DNA from: Acidipropionibacterium virtanenii | GTDB taxonomy: Bacteria; Actinomycetota; Actinomycetes; Propionibacteriales; Propionibacteriaceae | DNA length: 64,000 nt | NCBI RefSeq assembly: GCF_003325455.1 | Contig: NZ_CP025198.1 | Span: 558,001-622,000 of the forward strand | Direction: 5' to 3' | Part shown: piece by piece, positions 28,072 to 35,569 of the stretch | Layout of the letters: every line of letters begins with the position of its first letter | Numbering within the stretch: the stretch's first letter is position 1 | Notes under the pieces: generated by a model | The model's database searches: none | What the model was told of the DNA's origin: nothing | The model's input: the letters and a program-made list of their open reading frames with translations, nothing else | Position numbers and translations under genes: made by a program

Positions 28072-29280
28072 TCAGGCCTCGTCCGCATCGGCGTCGATTC
28101 CGCCGAGAATGATCGGGTTCCCCGTCACTTCGAACACCTGACCTTCCCAACGGATCCCCGCCTTCGTCTCTGCCGCATCGATGGCCTCGGCGAGCAGAGG
28201 TCCGGTGACGTCGCGGGTCAGCGGGGCGATCTCACGCTGGGTTCCTCGACGGCCGTCAAGCGCAACGCGTGTCTCGCCTGCCTCACGGAGATCGCAGTTC
28301 GCACGCAGATTGAGTTCTTCGTCGCCCAGGGCGATGCCGTGGAGAGCCAGAGCCGCAAGCAGCGCGCGGCAGGCGACATTGGCTTCGTTGTCTGTGCCGA
28401 ACCGGATCTGTCGCAGCGCGCTGAAGGTGAGGACGTGAGACCGGATGATGGAGCTGCACGAGACCAGACCGAGTGCGTCCAGGCTGGGGGGAATGGATCC
28501 AAGGCCGAGTACCGATGCCGACGTTTTCCCGGATTTGGCGGCCTTGGCCTTCTTCTTGATGCCTTCGACAGTGTTGGCGGACATCTCGGACTCCTGGGTC
28601 TTCAAGAGCGTCAACATGTCCTTCTCGGTCAGCTGGACGCTGGGAGCCAAGTCATCTTTCCGGGCTGCTCCGCGGGGAGAGGGCCTGCGCCCGTGCTCGC
28701 TCTGATCGGCGAGGACCCCAATGATCTCACCCACCGCGCAGGATCGGTATCTGGCCTGATGAGCCTTCCGGGTGGAATCCCACGAGCCGAGCACGAGACT
28801 GACAGGGCTGAGTTCGAGGAGCGCGGTCGCGTCGGCGGTTGTGGCATTTCGCGCAGCGACATATTCAGGGGCCTCGGTGACCGGTTTGCCGTCGTGGGAG
28901 CCGAAGCGGATGTGGCCGTCGGTGTAACGGTGGGGCAACTGGTAGTCGAACGATGTGAGCTCCATATGGCCCTCGTAGGTGACACGGATGCTCGGCATGC
29001 GAGTGAGCGCCGCGTCGCCCTCCTGAATGGCGAGAGCGATCGCGTCCTCGATGCGGTTGATCTGGCTGGCTTTCCCATCAATGACGACGGCGCTCTTCGC
29101 TTCACCGTCGATGTATCGAGTCTCGTAGGCATATGTGCCGTTGCTGCCGCGAACGTAGCGGGCCGGTGCGATGCCGGCGTGGGGGCCGGCGGCCGGGATG
29201 AGGTCGGTGATGGAGGAGAGGACGGTTGCGCCACCGGCGCGGCATGCCGACTCAACGTCGGTGTAGGTGAGGGTGTTCAT
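28072..29280 (-). CDS. csb1: Csb1 (Cas7 backbone subunit, GSU0053 family)
   Basis: 402 residues, first gene of the cas operon. It starts MNTLTYTDVESACRAGG, with AAAGG upstream. The family forms the helical Cas7 backbone along the crRNA. Typical Csb1 features are visible, such as the ...SPVSLVLGSWDSTRK segment and the late SSIIRSHVLTFSALRQIRF. A Lys/Ala-rich insert (EGIKKKAKAAKSGK) lies near the middle. The 150-bp gap upstream contains no obvious promoter, which raises the possibility that transcription enters from the promoter at 29728-29756. Confidence 0.93.
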   Translation of the reverse strand: MNTLTYTDVESACRAGGATVLSSITDLIPAAGPHAGIAPARYVRGSNGTYAYETRYIDGEAKSAVVIDGKASQINRIEDAIALAIQEGDAALTRMPSIRVTYEGHMELTSFDYQLPHRYTDGHIRFGSHDGKPVTEAPEYVAARNATTADATALLELSPVSLVLGSWDSTRKAHQARYRSCAVGEIIGVLADQSEHGRRPSPRGAARKDDLAPSVQLTEKDMLTLLKTQESEMSANTVEGIKKKAKAAKSGKTSASVLGLGSIPPSLDALGLVSCSSIIRSHVLTFSALRQIRFGTDNEANVACRALLAALALHGIALGDEELNLRANCDLREAGETRVALDGRRGTQREIAPLTRDVTGPLLAEAIDAAETKAGIRWEGQVFEVTGNPIILGGIDADADEA

Positions 29281-29430
29281 TCTGGAACCTTTCTTCGTTG
29301 AAGGTGTTGCCGGCCGGGATGGCCTGCAAGTCTCAGTGTGGACGGGGGGTCCGACAGTTTTCTCTCTAAGAGACCAGATGGTCGTACGACGGATGCGAAC
29401 TCATGGATGATGGGGATCGATGATCAGTCG

Positions 29431-29688
29431 TTACTGCCGTGTCGCGGTGCAGTGGCGTACGAACCGTTCGATGTGTCGTGCTTGATCATCGGCGCTTTGG
29501 GGTGTGCCGCCGATGCTCCTCTGATGCCGCGTGTGCTCTGGTCCGGGCCCTGGACAGTAGATGCGCACACCGTGTCCCTGTTCTCGGACCGTCCATCCGT
29601 GATCGACGGCGGCCAGTACCGCGTCAGCGACGGCTGGTTTGAGGCGTCGACGAATCTCGCGTCGATCGAGAACTCTCCCTGACCCCAT
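29431..29688 (-). CDS. Small HicA-like (dsRBD-fold) protein
   Basis: About 85 residues from ATG at 29688, which has AGGGG seven bases upstream; an ATG six codons earlier is possible. The order of elements (an N-terminal helix, DHGWTVREQGHGVRIYCPG, then SIGGTPQSADDQARHIERF) is like the small double-stranded RNA-binding fold of HicA-type proteins, which commonly read GW.V...GH.....P......IPGTP. HicA toxins are mRNA interferases with a catalytic His; an equivalent His occurs here in GHG. No HicB partner is adjacent, and whether it is toxic is unknown. It lies between a good promoter and csb1 on the same strand. Confidence 0.6.
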   Translation of the reverse strand: MGSGRVLDRREIRRRLKPAVADAVLAAVDHGWTVREQGHGVRIYCPGPGPEHTRHQRSIGGTPQSADDQARHIERFVRHCTATRQ

Positions 29689-29727
29689 GGTCACCCCTGA
29701 GCGCATGTACCGGTGCTGTTGAGAACG

Positions 29728-29756
29728 ATGCTACGGGCTCCGGCGTCAAAGTGCAA
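29728..29756 (-). promoter_or_regulatory. Sigma-70-type promoter upstream of the HicA-like gene and cas operon
   Basis: On the minus strand TTGCAC (29756-29751) and TAGCAT (29733-29728) are separated by exactly 17 bp, the best promoter match in the cas upstream region. The start would fall near 29720, just upstream of the HicA-like gene. The -35 box overlaps the protospacer-like sequence at 29760-29776 if that is extended to normal spacer length. Confidence 0.65.
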
Positions 29757-29759
29757 CTC

Positions 29760-29776
29760 AAACGGGAAAAACCCAT
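29760..29776 (-). promoter_or_regulatory. Protospacer-like target next to the promoter
   Basis: The minus strand reads ATGGGTTTTTCCCGTTT from 29776 to 29760. It matches the spacer-like sequence beside the repeat fragment at 29835-29851 in 16 of 17 positions, with the mismatch at nucleotide 6. The upstream flank is GTAC, so the PAM position would be TAC. A full-length target would cover the -35 box. Confidence 0.5.
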
Positions 29777-29834
29777 GTACTCTGTTTGGACGCAAGGGCG
29801 GCCCGTGGCCGCGATCAGACTGAAGCGCAGCTGG

Positions 29835-29905
29835 AAACGGGAAAACCCCATGCCTCAACGAAGGGCCGCGCCACGGTCACGCTACCTCAACAAGCTTGGA
29901 GCGAG
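29835..29905 (-). ncRNA. Candidate crRNA-like guide (repeat fragments plus pseudo-spacer)
   Basis: On the minus strand, 29866-29852 equals the last 15 bases of the CRISPR repeat (GCCCTTCGTTGAGGC), including the whole 5'-handle region. It is followed directly by ATGGGGTTTTCCCGTTT (29851-29835), which nearly matches the promoter-side sequence at 29776-29760. A second, more decayed repeat-like piece lies upstream at 29905-29884 (CTCGCTCC...GTTGAGG). This layout is like CreR or CreA RNAs, in which a degenerate repeat and short spacer let Cascade repress a nearby promoter. No promoter of its own was found; readthrough from the HTH gene, which ends 20 bp upstream, would suffice. Function is inference. 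Confidence 0.5.
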
Positions 29906-29925
29906 TAGGGGCCCGTGGCTCACAT

Positions 29926-30405
29926 CTAGCGTCCGACAAGGCTTGATCTCATATCGGCGATCAATCTGTCCCCCTCCTCGGCATCATCCAGGGAGAGTGA
30001 GCAGCACTCGTCGTAGCCCGTCTTTCCGGTGCGTTGCAGCCATTTGTTGACGTCGCGCCAGACCCATATCGGTCCTGTGGTGGACCAGTCGAACTCGGTC
30101 GGAAATGCTGTGTCGCCCGTGACCTGCTTCGTCCATTTCGCGACCGCCGGCCTGGAGACTCCCGCCCGCGCAGCGATCTCAGAGGCGGAGACCAGGTCCA
30201 GGCGAAGGCGGCGCGGCTGGACGCCCAAGGTCTCAAGCATGATGTGAGCAGCGCGGATGGCACTCAAGGGGGCATCGGCGGTCTGGTCGACGTGGGCGAA
30301 CTGGAGGCGCCCCATCTGAGACCAGTCGATGCCGTTCTCGGCCAGTCGGTCGATGGTGTCGTCGTCGATGGGGTTGATGACGAAGGTCAGCTCGTACGTG
30401 CTCAT
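29926..30405 (-). CDS. HTH DNA-binding protein next to the cas locus
   Basis: About 159 residues from ATG at 30405, which has AGGGGA upstream. A beta-rich N-terminal part (STYELTFVINPIDDDTIDRLAENG) is followed by a helix-turn-helix at roughly residues 70-95 (SASEIAARAGVSRPAVAKWTKQ) and a WVWRDVNKWL segment. This architecture is common in small actinobacterial MerR/AlpA-like regulators of unknown role. It is transcribed toward the repeat-like fragments and the cas operon and could regulate either. It could also be an unrelated resident gene. Confidence 0.75.
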   Translation of the reverse strand: MSTYELTFVINPIDDDTIDRLAENGIDWSQMGRLQFAHVDQTADAPLSAIRAAHIMLETLGVQPRRLRLDLVSASEIAARAGVSRPAVAKWTKQVTGDTAFPTEFDWSTTGPIWVWRDVNKWLQRTGKTGYDECCSLSLDDAEEGDRLIADMRSSLVGR

Positions 30406-30453
30406 GAATTCCCCTGTCATTTGCCGAGGGCGAGTGGCATGCCTGAAGCACCA

Positions 30454-30469
30454 GTTAATCACAGTTAAC
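30454..30469. promoter_or_regulatory. AGTTAA direct repeat, possible operator
   Basis: AT-rich motif AGTTAATCACAGTTAA-like, with the hexamer repeated at 10-bp spacing (one helical turn) and partial dyad symmetry, about 50 bp upstream of the HTH gene start. A self-regulation site is plausible but unproven. Confidence 0.3.
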
Positions 30470-30639
30470 CAGGAAGTTCAATGGTCACGCGTGTTGTCGT
30501 CGACGATCAGCCGACCCGAGTCATCAATGCAGGGAACCGGCCGTCCGGGTCCCCTCCTCGGGCGACATCCGCCCAATCAGGGCCAGGCCCCGCCGGTGGG
30601 TGACGCCGACAATTGGGCGCCGCTTGTCATACTGAGCCC

Positions 30640-31299
30640 ATGCCAGAGACTCTCGGGACCGACGCCAGGTCGATCGTCGCTGCTGCGCTCGACAGGGCTC
30701 TCGACAAGCAGTGCCCGGTCGCGGCGTCCAATGTGGCACGCCTGCAGCGTCTCCATCCTGAGAAGACGTCCGGAGAGCTCATCGCCTATTTCGAGAACTG
30801 GTACCTGGGAACGGTCTCTGCCAGCGGCGTGGCACCGGAGGTGAAGACGCCCGGGCCGGACCGCCCGGTCCGCATCCCCTCAGAACTCGGGGACTTCCTG
30901 GCCTACCTGACCTCTTCCGTCCTGTTCATCCTGGAGGTCGCGGAGATCCAGGGCCTCGTCCCCGCCGATCACGAGCGTCGCAGGCTGCTCGTGCTGGCCG
31001 CGCTGCTGGGGGAGGCCGATGCGACGGCCCTCGAGCCGATCATCGGACCGGTGGGTCCTCTTTGGGGCGCCAGGATCGTCGACGAGATCCCGACGACGGC
31101 GGTGGACGCCGCCAACCAGGTGCTCCGGTCGCGGATCACCATGGCGTGGAGAGCCGGTGACGGCGCACCGGTGCCCGGCACGCACTCCCCGCTGATGGTG
31201 GAGGCCCGCGTCGCCGGGGACGGTGACGGCCTGACCGGATGGCGTGCGGTGACGTCGGTCCGAAGGATCCTCGGGCCCGACGGAGATTCTCGAGGCTGA
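30640..31299 (+). CDS. Conserved hypothetical protein
   Basis: About 219 residues, starting MPETLGTDARS. The pattern VAASNVARLQRLHPEKTSGELIAYFENWYL near residues 30-60 recurs in actinobacterial proteins of unknown function. A mildly hydrophobic stretch (LAYLTSSVLFILEVAEIQGL) follows, and an LLGEADATALEPIIGPVG segment lies further on. No Shine-Dalgarno is obvious before this ATG, so the transcript may be leaderless. No function can be assigned. Confidence 0.7.
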   Translation: MPETLGTDARSIVAAALDRALDKQCPVAASNVARLQRLHPEKTSGELIAYFENWYLGTVSASGVAPEVKTPGPDRPVRIPSELGDFLAYLTSSVLFILEVAEIQGLVPADHERRRLLVLAALLGEADATALEPIIGPVGPLWGARIVDEIPTTAVDAANQVLRSRITMAWRAGDGAPVPGTHSPLMVEARVAGDGDGLTGWRAVTSVRRILGPDGDSRG

Positions 31300-31442
31300 T
31301 TCCGACTCCGGACCAGATGAGGGCGGCCCGCCTGCCGGCGTCGAAGATCGACGGGTGACGCCGGGGCGTAGAATGTCACAACATATGTCACGTCTGAGCG
31401 TGGACGCGACCCCCCGCCAGAGAAGGTCTCATCAGCTCGTCC

Positions 31443-32753
31443 ATGTCCTCATCGCCGTCTTCGCCTGCCTCCTCCGGGGCCACCTCGCCTGCCTGGCAGG
31501 CGGCCGTCCCCGCCATCACCTTCCTTCTCTTCGTCTCCCTGCTGCGCTCCCCGATCACCGCGATCCCGCCGCTGCTGGGCCGCATCGGCGCCGCTCTCGA
31601 CATGAGCGCCGGCGAGATGGGCGCCCTCACCTCGATCCCGGTGTTCTGCTTCGGCATCCTCACCCCTCTCGCCTCGATGGTGCTGCGGCGTCTCGAGGTG
31701 AACGTCGCGGCCCTGTGGGCGCTCGGGCTCATCATGGCCGGCGCTCTCATCCGTTCCTCGGGTTCGGTGTGGGCCGCCTTCGGGGGCACGGCCGTCATCG
31801 CTTCCGGCATGACGATGGGCAACCTCATCGCCCCCATGGTGATCGCCCGCGACTTCCGCAGCCGCACGGCGCTGATGACCGCCTCCTATTCGGCGGCGAT
31901 CAACGTCGCCGTCACCCTCTCGACGGCGTTGGCGGTGCCGTTGGCCCTGGTCATCGGATGGCAGGGGTCCTCGGCCGCCTGGGCCCTGGTGCCCGGCATC
32001 GTCGCCGCCGTCATCTGGTGGAGGGTCTTCCCGCCCCATGGGCGCGGCTCAGAGGCGGCCGTCATCGCCGAACGCGGCAAGGCCCGCAAAGCCACCTCGA
32101 CCCCGGCACCACCATCTCCGACCGGGACGACCGGCCGACGGAAGCACGGCGTCCGGATGGCCTCCTGGCCGCTGGCCTGGATCATGGCCGCCGCCTTCGC
32201 CGGCCACAACTTCTCCTACTACTCGATCGTCGCCTGGCTGCCCACCGCCCTGCGCGACACCGCAGGAATGGGGGAGTCCGGTGCCGGCGTGGCCTCCAGC
32301 GTCTTCCAGGTGACGGCGATCATCGGGCCACTGCTCGTCCCCATCATGATGAACCGCCTGGGTTGGCCGATCCTGCGGATCATCGTCGTCGTCAGCTGCG
32401 CCTGGCTCGCCCTGCCCTTCGGGATGCTCCTGGCGCCGAGCGTCTGGTTCGCGTGGTGCATTCTCGGCGGTATGGCGCAGGGGGCCTTCTTCAGCGCCCT
32501 GTTCACCGTCGTCATCCAGCGCACTGAGACTCCGGACGAGAACCGTCAGCTCACCGCGCTCATCCAGACCACCGGTTACATCGTCGCCGCCGTCGGCCCG
32601 ATCCTCATCGGGCACCTGCACTCCGTGGTCGGCGGATGGTCGCTGCCCTTCGGGGTCATCGGAACCGGCACCGTCGTCATGACGGTCTGCGCGATCATCG
32701 CGGTGCGCGACAGATCCACCCCGCCGGGACGCGCCGAGACCGCCACCCCCTGA
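31443..32753 (+). CDS. MFS transporter, CynX/NimT family
   Basis: 436 residues with twelve predicted membrane helices and a charged central loop (residues ~200-235). The early LLRSPITAIPPLLGRI segment and the paired-half layout fit the cyanate/2-nitroimidazole (CynX/NimT) family of the major facilitator superfamily. No cyanase gene lies nearby, so the substrate is open. The gene stands alone, with its stop three bases before the end of the opposing chaB gene. Confidence 0.85.
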   Translation: MSSSPSSPASSGATSPAWQAAVPAITFLLFVSLLRSPITAIPPLLGRIGAALDMSAGEMGALTSIPVFCFGILTPLASMVLRRLEVNVAALWALGLIMAGALIRSSGSVWAAFGGTAVIASGMTMGNLIAPMVIARDFRSRTALMTASYSAAINVAVTLSTALAVPLALVIGWQGSSAAWALVPGIVAAVIWWRVFPPHGRGSEAAVIAERGKARKATSTPAPPSPTGTTGRRKHGVRMASWPLAWIMAAAFAGHNFSYYSIVAWLPTALRDTAGMGESGAGVASSVFQVTAIIGPLLVPIMMNRLGWPILRIIVVVSCAWLALPFGMLLAPSVWFAWCILGGMAQGAFFSALFTVVIQRTETPDENRQLTALIQTTGYIVAAVGPILIGHLHSVVGGWSLPFGVIGTGTVVMTVCAIIAVRDRSTPPGRAETATP

Positions 32754-32756
32754 CGC

Positions 32757-32984
32757 TCAGCGACGGTGCCACTTCCCGTCGTCGCCCTTGGCGTACTCGT
32801 CCTTGACGGCGGACCAGGCCACCTTGTGCGCCACCTCCTCCTGACTCTCGTTGCCACGACGCGACTTCGGATCCTTGTACTGATCGAGGGCGTTGTTGTA
32901 CGCCTCCTTGTAGATGTCCTGCGCATGCATGGGGAGCACCCGCTGCACAGAATCGGGCAGTTCATTGGTGTCTGAGTACGGCAT
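32757..32984 (-). CDS. ChaB family protein
   Basis: 75 residues, starting MPYSDTNELPDSV with AAGGAG seven bases upstream. It has the ChaB pattern LP...Q..YKEAYNNALDQYKD and a C-terminal AWSAVKDEYAKGDDGKW. ChaB was named as a regulator of the cation transporter ChaA in E. coli; in actinobacteria it is a small stress-associated protein of unclear role. Converges on the CynX-type transporter gene. Confidence 0.85.
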   Translation of the reverse strand: MPYSDTNELPDSVQRVLPMHAQDIYKEAYNNALDQYKDPKSRRGNESQEEVAHKVAWSAVKDEYAKGDDGKWHRR

Positions 32985-33421
32985 CTCTGCTCCTTCTCGT
33001 TGAACGGGGCGGAACCCCCGATCGGACCGTACCGCGGTGAAAAGCATTCCACGGCGGCCCGTTCTCGTGGCGGCCGATCATTTTCGGAGGCTGGTCGAAT
33101 TGCCGCCGCATGTGGCGAACGATACCGCGGGGCGTGGCCATATCAACGGGACGCGGAGCCTTGTCACGGGGCGCCTCGCCACGGGCCCGATGGGCGGACT
33201 GCGCGCGGCCGTCCTCTCGCCGACCGGGCAGCATAGCCGCCCGCAGGGCCGGTGTCCTCACCCCTGAGTAGGTGATGGCCCACCTGCGCGGAGGATCGCA
33301 AAGGGTCCCCGACGCCGGGGCCCGGACGCCTCGGAAAAAATCCATCACGCCTTGCGTCGAACGGAGACTGCGTCATTGTGGAAGCTGTCAGGAGAACTTC
33401 TGTTCCTGAAAGGAGTCGACA
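32985..33421. other. Intergenic region, 437 bp
   Basis: No gene is supported. It separates divergent chaB and the small stress-type gene at 33422 and must contain both promoters, but I could not pick confident -10/-35 boxes. Confidence 0.4.
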
Positions 33422-33667
33422 ATGACTGACACTGAATTCGTGGAGACCGGCGCGATCACAGGCACCAAGGACAAGAACTACAACCTCACATGGTTCCTCC
33501 AGTCCTGCTTGGAGAACGCCCTTCGCCTGCAGACCTACATCGCCGACGCCGAGGCCTCCGGCGACACCCAGCTCGTCGAGCTGTTCACGAAGGCCCAGGC
33601 CAACTCGCAGAAGGGGGCCGAGCTGGCGAAGCCGCTGCTCGCCTCCCGTCTCGTCCGGGAGGAGTGA
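33422..33667 (+). CDS. Small conserved helical protein
   Basis: 81 residues with AAAGGAG upstream. After a short polar N-terminus it is almost entirely amphipathic helix (FLQSCLENALRLQTYIADAEASGD, then LVELFTKAQANSQKGAELAKPLL), suggesting a two-helix hairpin that probably oligomerises. The arrangement recalls small ferritin-like or rubrerythrin-like stress proteins, but metal ligands are not evident. It lies 3 bp upstream of a zinc-ribbon protein gene and is surely co-transcribed with it. Confidence 0.75.
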   Translation: MTDTEFVETGAITGTKDKNYNLTWFLQSCLENALRLQTYIADAEASGDTQLVELFTKAQANSQKGAELAKPLLASRLVREE

Positions 33668-33670
33668 ACC

Positions 33671-33907
33671 ATGGCTGTCTGTCAGGTGTGCGGCAACGAC
33701 TACGACAGGCCGTTGGCGGTGACCCAGGACAACCGGAGCGGGATCTACGACAGCTTCGAGTGCGCCATCCATGACATGGCTCCGCGATGCGCGCACTGCG
33801 GCTGCCAGATCCTCGGCCACGGTGTCCAGGTGGATTCGGAGATCTATTGCTGCGCGCACTGCGCCGCCGGTGCGACGGGGCAGACCTCCGTCACAGACCG
33901 GGCGTGA
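33671..33907 (+). CDS. Small zinc-ribbon protein
   Basis: 78 residues with nine cysteines: CQVCG near the N-terminus, CAIHDMAPRCAHCGC centrally and CCAHC near the C-terminus. Such patterns bind one or two zinc ions. The family is widespread next to stress genes in actinobacteria, often annotated only as a metallothionein-like protein. Role unknown; operon context suggests metal or oxidative stress. Confidence 0.8.
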   Translation: MAVCQVCGNDYDRPLAVTQDNRSGIYDSFECAIHDMAPRCAHCGCQILGHGVQVDSEIYCCAHCAAGATGQTSVTDRA

Positions 33908-34031
33908 GCTCGGCGAATCTGTCGGCACCCGCGGATCGCCACCCGCGGGTGCCGACAGTTCAGCATCCCAACACGCCGATCGCGTCAGTGTGGTTGATGA
34001 GGACCTTCAGACGCTGATGAAAGGAGAAACC

Positions 34032-34832
34032 ATGGAACTTGGAATCGCAGGAAGGACGGCACTGGTCACCGGGGCCGATTCGGGTATCGGCTGGCAGACC
34101 GCCAGGTCCCTGCTCGACGAGGGGGCCCGGGTCGTCCTCACCGATCTGCAGGAGGATCCGCTGCGCGACGCCGCCCAGCAGCTCGACGCGCCAATCGACC
34201 GCTGCCGTTGGCACCCGGCCGACATCACCGACGTCGAGTCCCTGAAGGGCCTCAGAGAGTTCGTGGAGAGTTCCTTCGGCGATATCGACATCCTGGTTCA
34301 GAGCGCCGGCGTCACCGGTGCGCAGGGCCAGTTCCACGAGATCTCCGATCAGGGCTGGGTCGACACCCTCACCACCGATCTGCTGGGGCCGGTGCGCGTC
34401 CTCCAGCAGTTCCTGCCGGCTCTGCGCCGCGGCGGATGGGGTCGCGTCGTCCTGCTGGCCTCCGAGGACGCCGTCCAGCCCTACGACGACGAGCTGCCCT
34501 ACTGCGCGGCGAAGGCCGGCGTCCTGGCACTGGCCAAGGGGCTGTCGCGCAGCTACGCCCGCGAGGGCCTGCTGGTCAATACCGTCTCCCCGGCCTTCAT
34601 CCACACCCCGATGACCGACGCCATGATGGAGCGCCGTGCCAGTGAGCTCGGGGTGACGCGCGATGAGGCCATCGAGTCCTTCCTCGACGAGGAGCGCCCC
34701 TACATGGAGCTCAAGCGGCGCGGGACGCCGGAGGAGGTCGCCGCCGTCATCACCTTCCTCTGCTCGGACCGCGCCTCCTTCGTCAACGGGTCGAACTACC
34801 GGGTCGACTCCGGATCGGTCGCCACCATCTGA
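34032..34832 (+). CDS. SDR-family oxidoreductase
   Basis: 266 residues from ATG at 34032, with AAAGGAG upstream. Classical short-chain dehydrogenase: TGADSGIG cofactor motif near residue 15, an SAG motif (QSAGV) replacing the usual NAG, a catalytic Ser (LLASED) and Tyr157-Lys161 in YCAAK. The C-terminal GSNYRVDSGSVATI is close to the standard GG ending. The substrate is unknown. Located between stress genes and fur-katG. Confidence 0.85.
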   Translation: MELGIAGRTALVTGADSGIGWQTARSLLDEGARVVLTDLQEDPLRDAAQQLDAPIDRCRWHPADITDVESLKGLREFVESSFGDIDILVQSAGVTGAQGQFHEISDQGWVDTLTTDLLGPVRVLQQFLPALRRGGWGRVVLLASEDAVQPYDDELPYCAAKAGVLALAKGLSRSYAREGLLVNTVSPAFIHTPMTDAMMERRASELGVTRDEAIESFLDEERPYMELKRRGTPEEVAAVITFLCSDRASFVNGSNYRVDSGSVATI

Positions 34833-34956
34833 CGGGTGCTCCGCCCCGATCGCGCCGTCATCCCACTCGACGACGGCGCGGCCGGGGCGGGCAGGCGGCT
34901 CGCGGCAGACCGGCGCCCACATTTGTGTCACTAAAGAATGTGATACGTTCAAAACC

Positions 34957-35487
34957 ATGACCACGACATCCCGTCCTGCCGGCGTCCCCGTCGACGCCCC
35001 GGACTGGTCCGAGGAGTTGCGGGAGTCCGGCCTGCGCATCACCTCCGGCCGCATCGCCGCCCTGGAGTACCTCAGCGAGCATCCCCACAGCACGGTCGCC
35101 GAGATTCTGCGCGCCCTGCGCAGACACCACCCCAGCCTGTCCACCCAGTCGGTCGGCAACATCGTGCGGGATCTCGCCCGCTACGGCATGATCCGCCGCA
35201 TCGACCTGCCCGATTCGGGTGCCGCCCGCTACGAGACCCGGGTCGGCGACAACCACCACCACATCCAGTGCATCATCTGCGGGCGGATCAAGGACGTCGA
35301 CTGCGTCGTCGGCCACGCCCCCTGCCTCACCCCGTCCAACACCCAGGGCATGCGCATCCTCGAGGCCGACGTCACCTTCCGCGGCGTCTGCGCCGAGTGC
35401 GAGCGCAAGAACCCCGACTTCCCGGCGCTGCGCACCCACGCCGCCAGGCGGGCGCCGATGAGGCGCAGACCGCCCCTGCGGGGCTGA
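34957..35487 (+). CDS. Fur-family regulator (FurA/PerR type) upstream of katG
   Basis: About 176 residues. Winged-helix N-terminal domain ([18 protein letters not shown], then [18 protein letters not shown]). The [10 protein letters not shown] stretch carries regulatory metal ligands, and the CxxC pairs CIIC and CAEC form the structural zinc site. In actinobacteria a FurA gene directly precedes katG and represses it until peroxide oxidises the protein; the 82-bp spacing here matches. The AT-rich sequence just before the start (GTGTCAC...GTGATAC) is a possible autoregulatory box. A basic tail ([13 protein letters not shown]) is unusual. Confidence 0.88.
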   Translation: MTTTSRPAGVPVDAPDWSEELRESGLRITSGRIAALEYLSEHPHSTVAEILRALRRHHPSLSTQSVGNIVRDLARYGMIRRIDLPDSGAARYETRVGDNHHHIQCIICGRIKDVDCVVGHAPCLTPSNTQGMRILEADVTFRGVCAECERKNPDFPALRTHAARRAPMRRRPPLRG

Positions 35488-35569
35488 CCTCCAAGGGCCG
35501 ACGACCCCCCAAGAACTCCCGGAGCCCCGATCAGGGCCCCGGGCCCGAACGAAGAAAGGAACTGCCTGT

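Noticed and set aside
29624-29851. 75-codon minus-strand frame starting MGFSRFQLRF across the guide-like region.
   Set aside because: It would run across the promoter and the duplicated block, its two similar parts (MGFSRF and MGFSRL) come from the DNA duplication, and there is no ribosome site.
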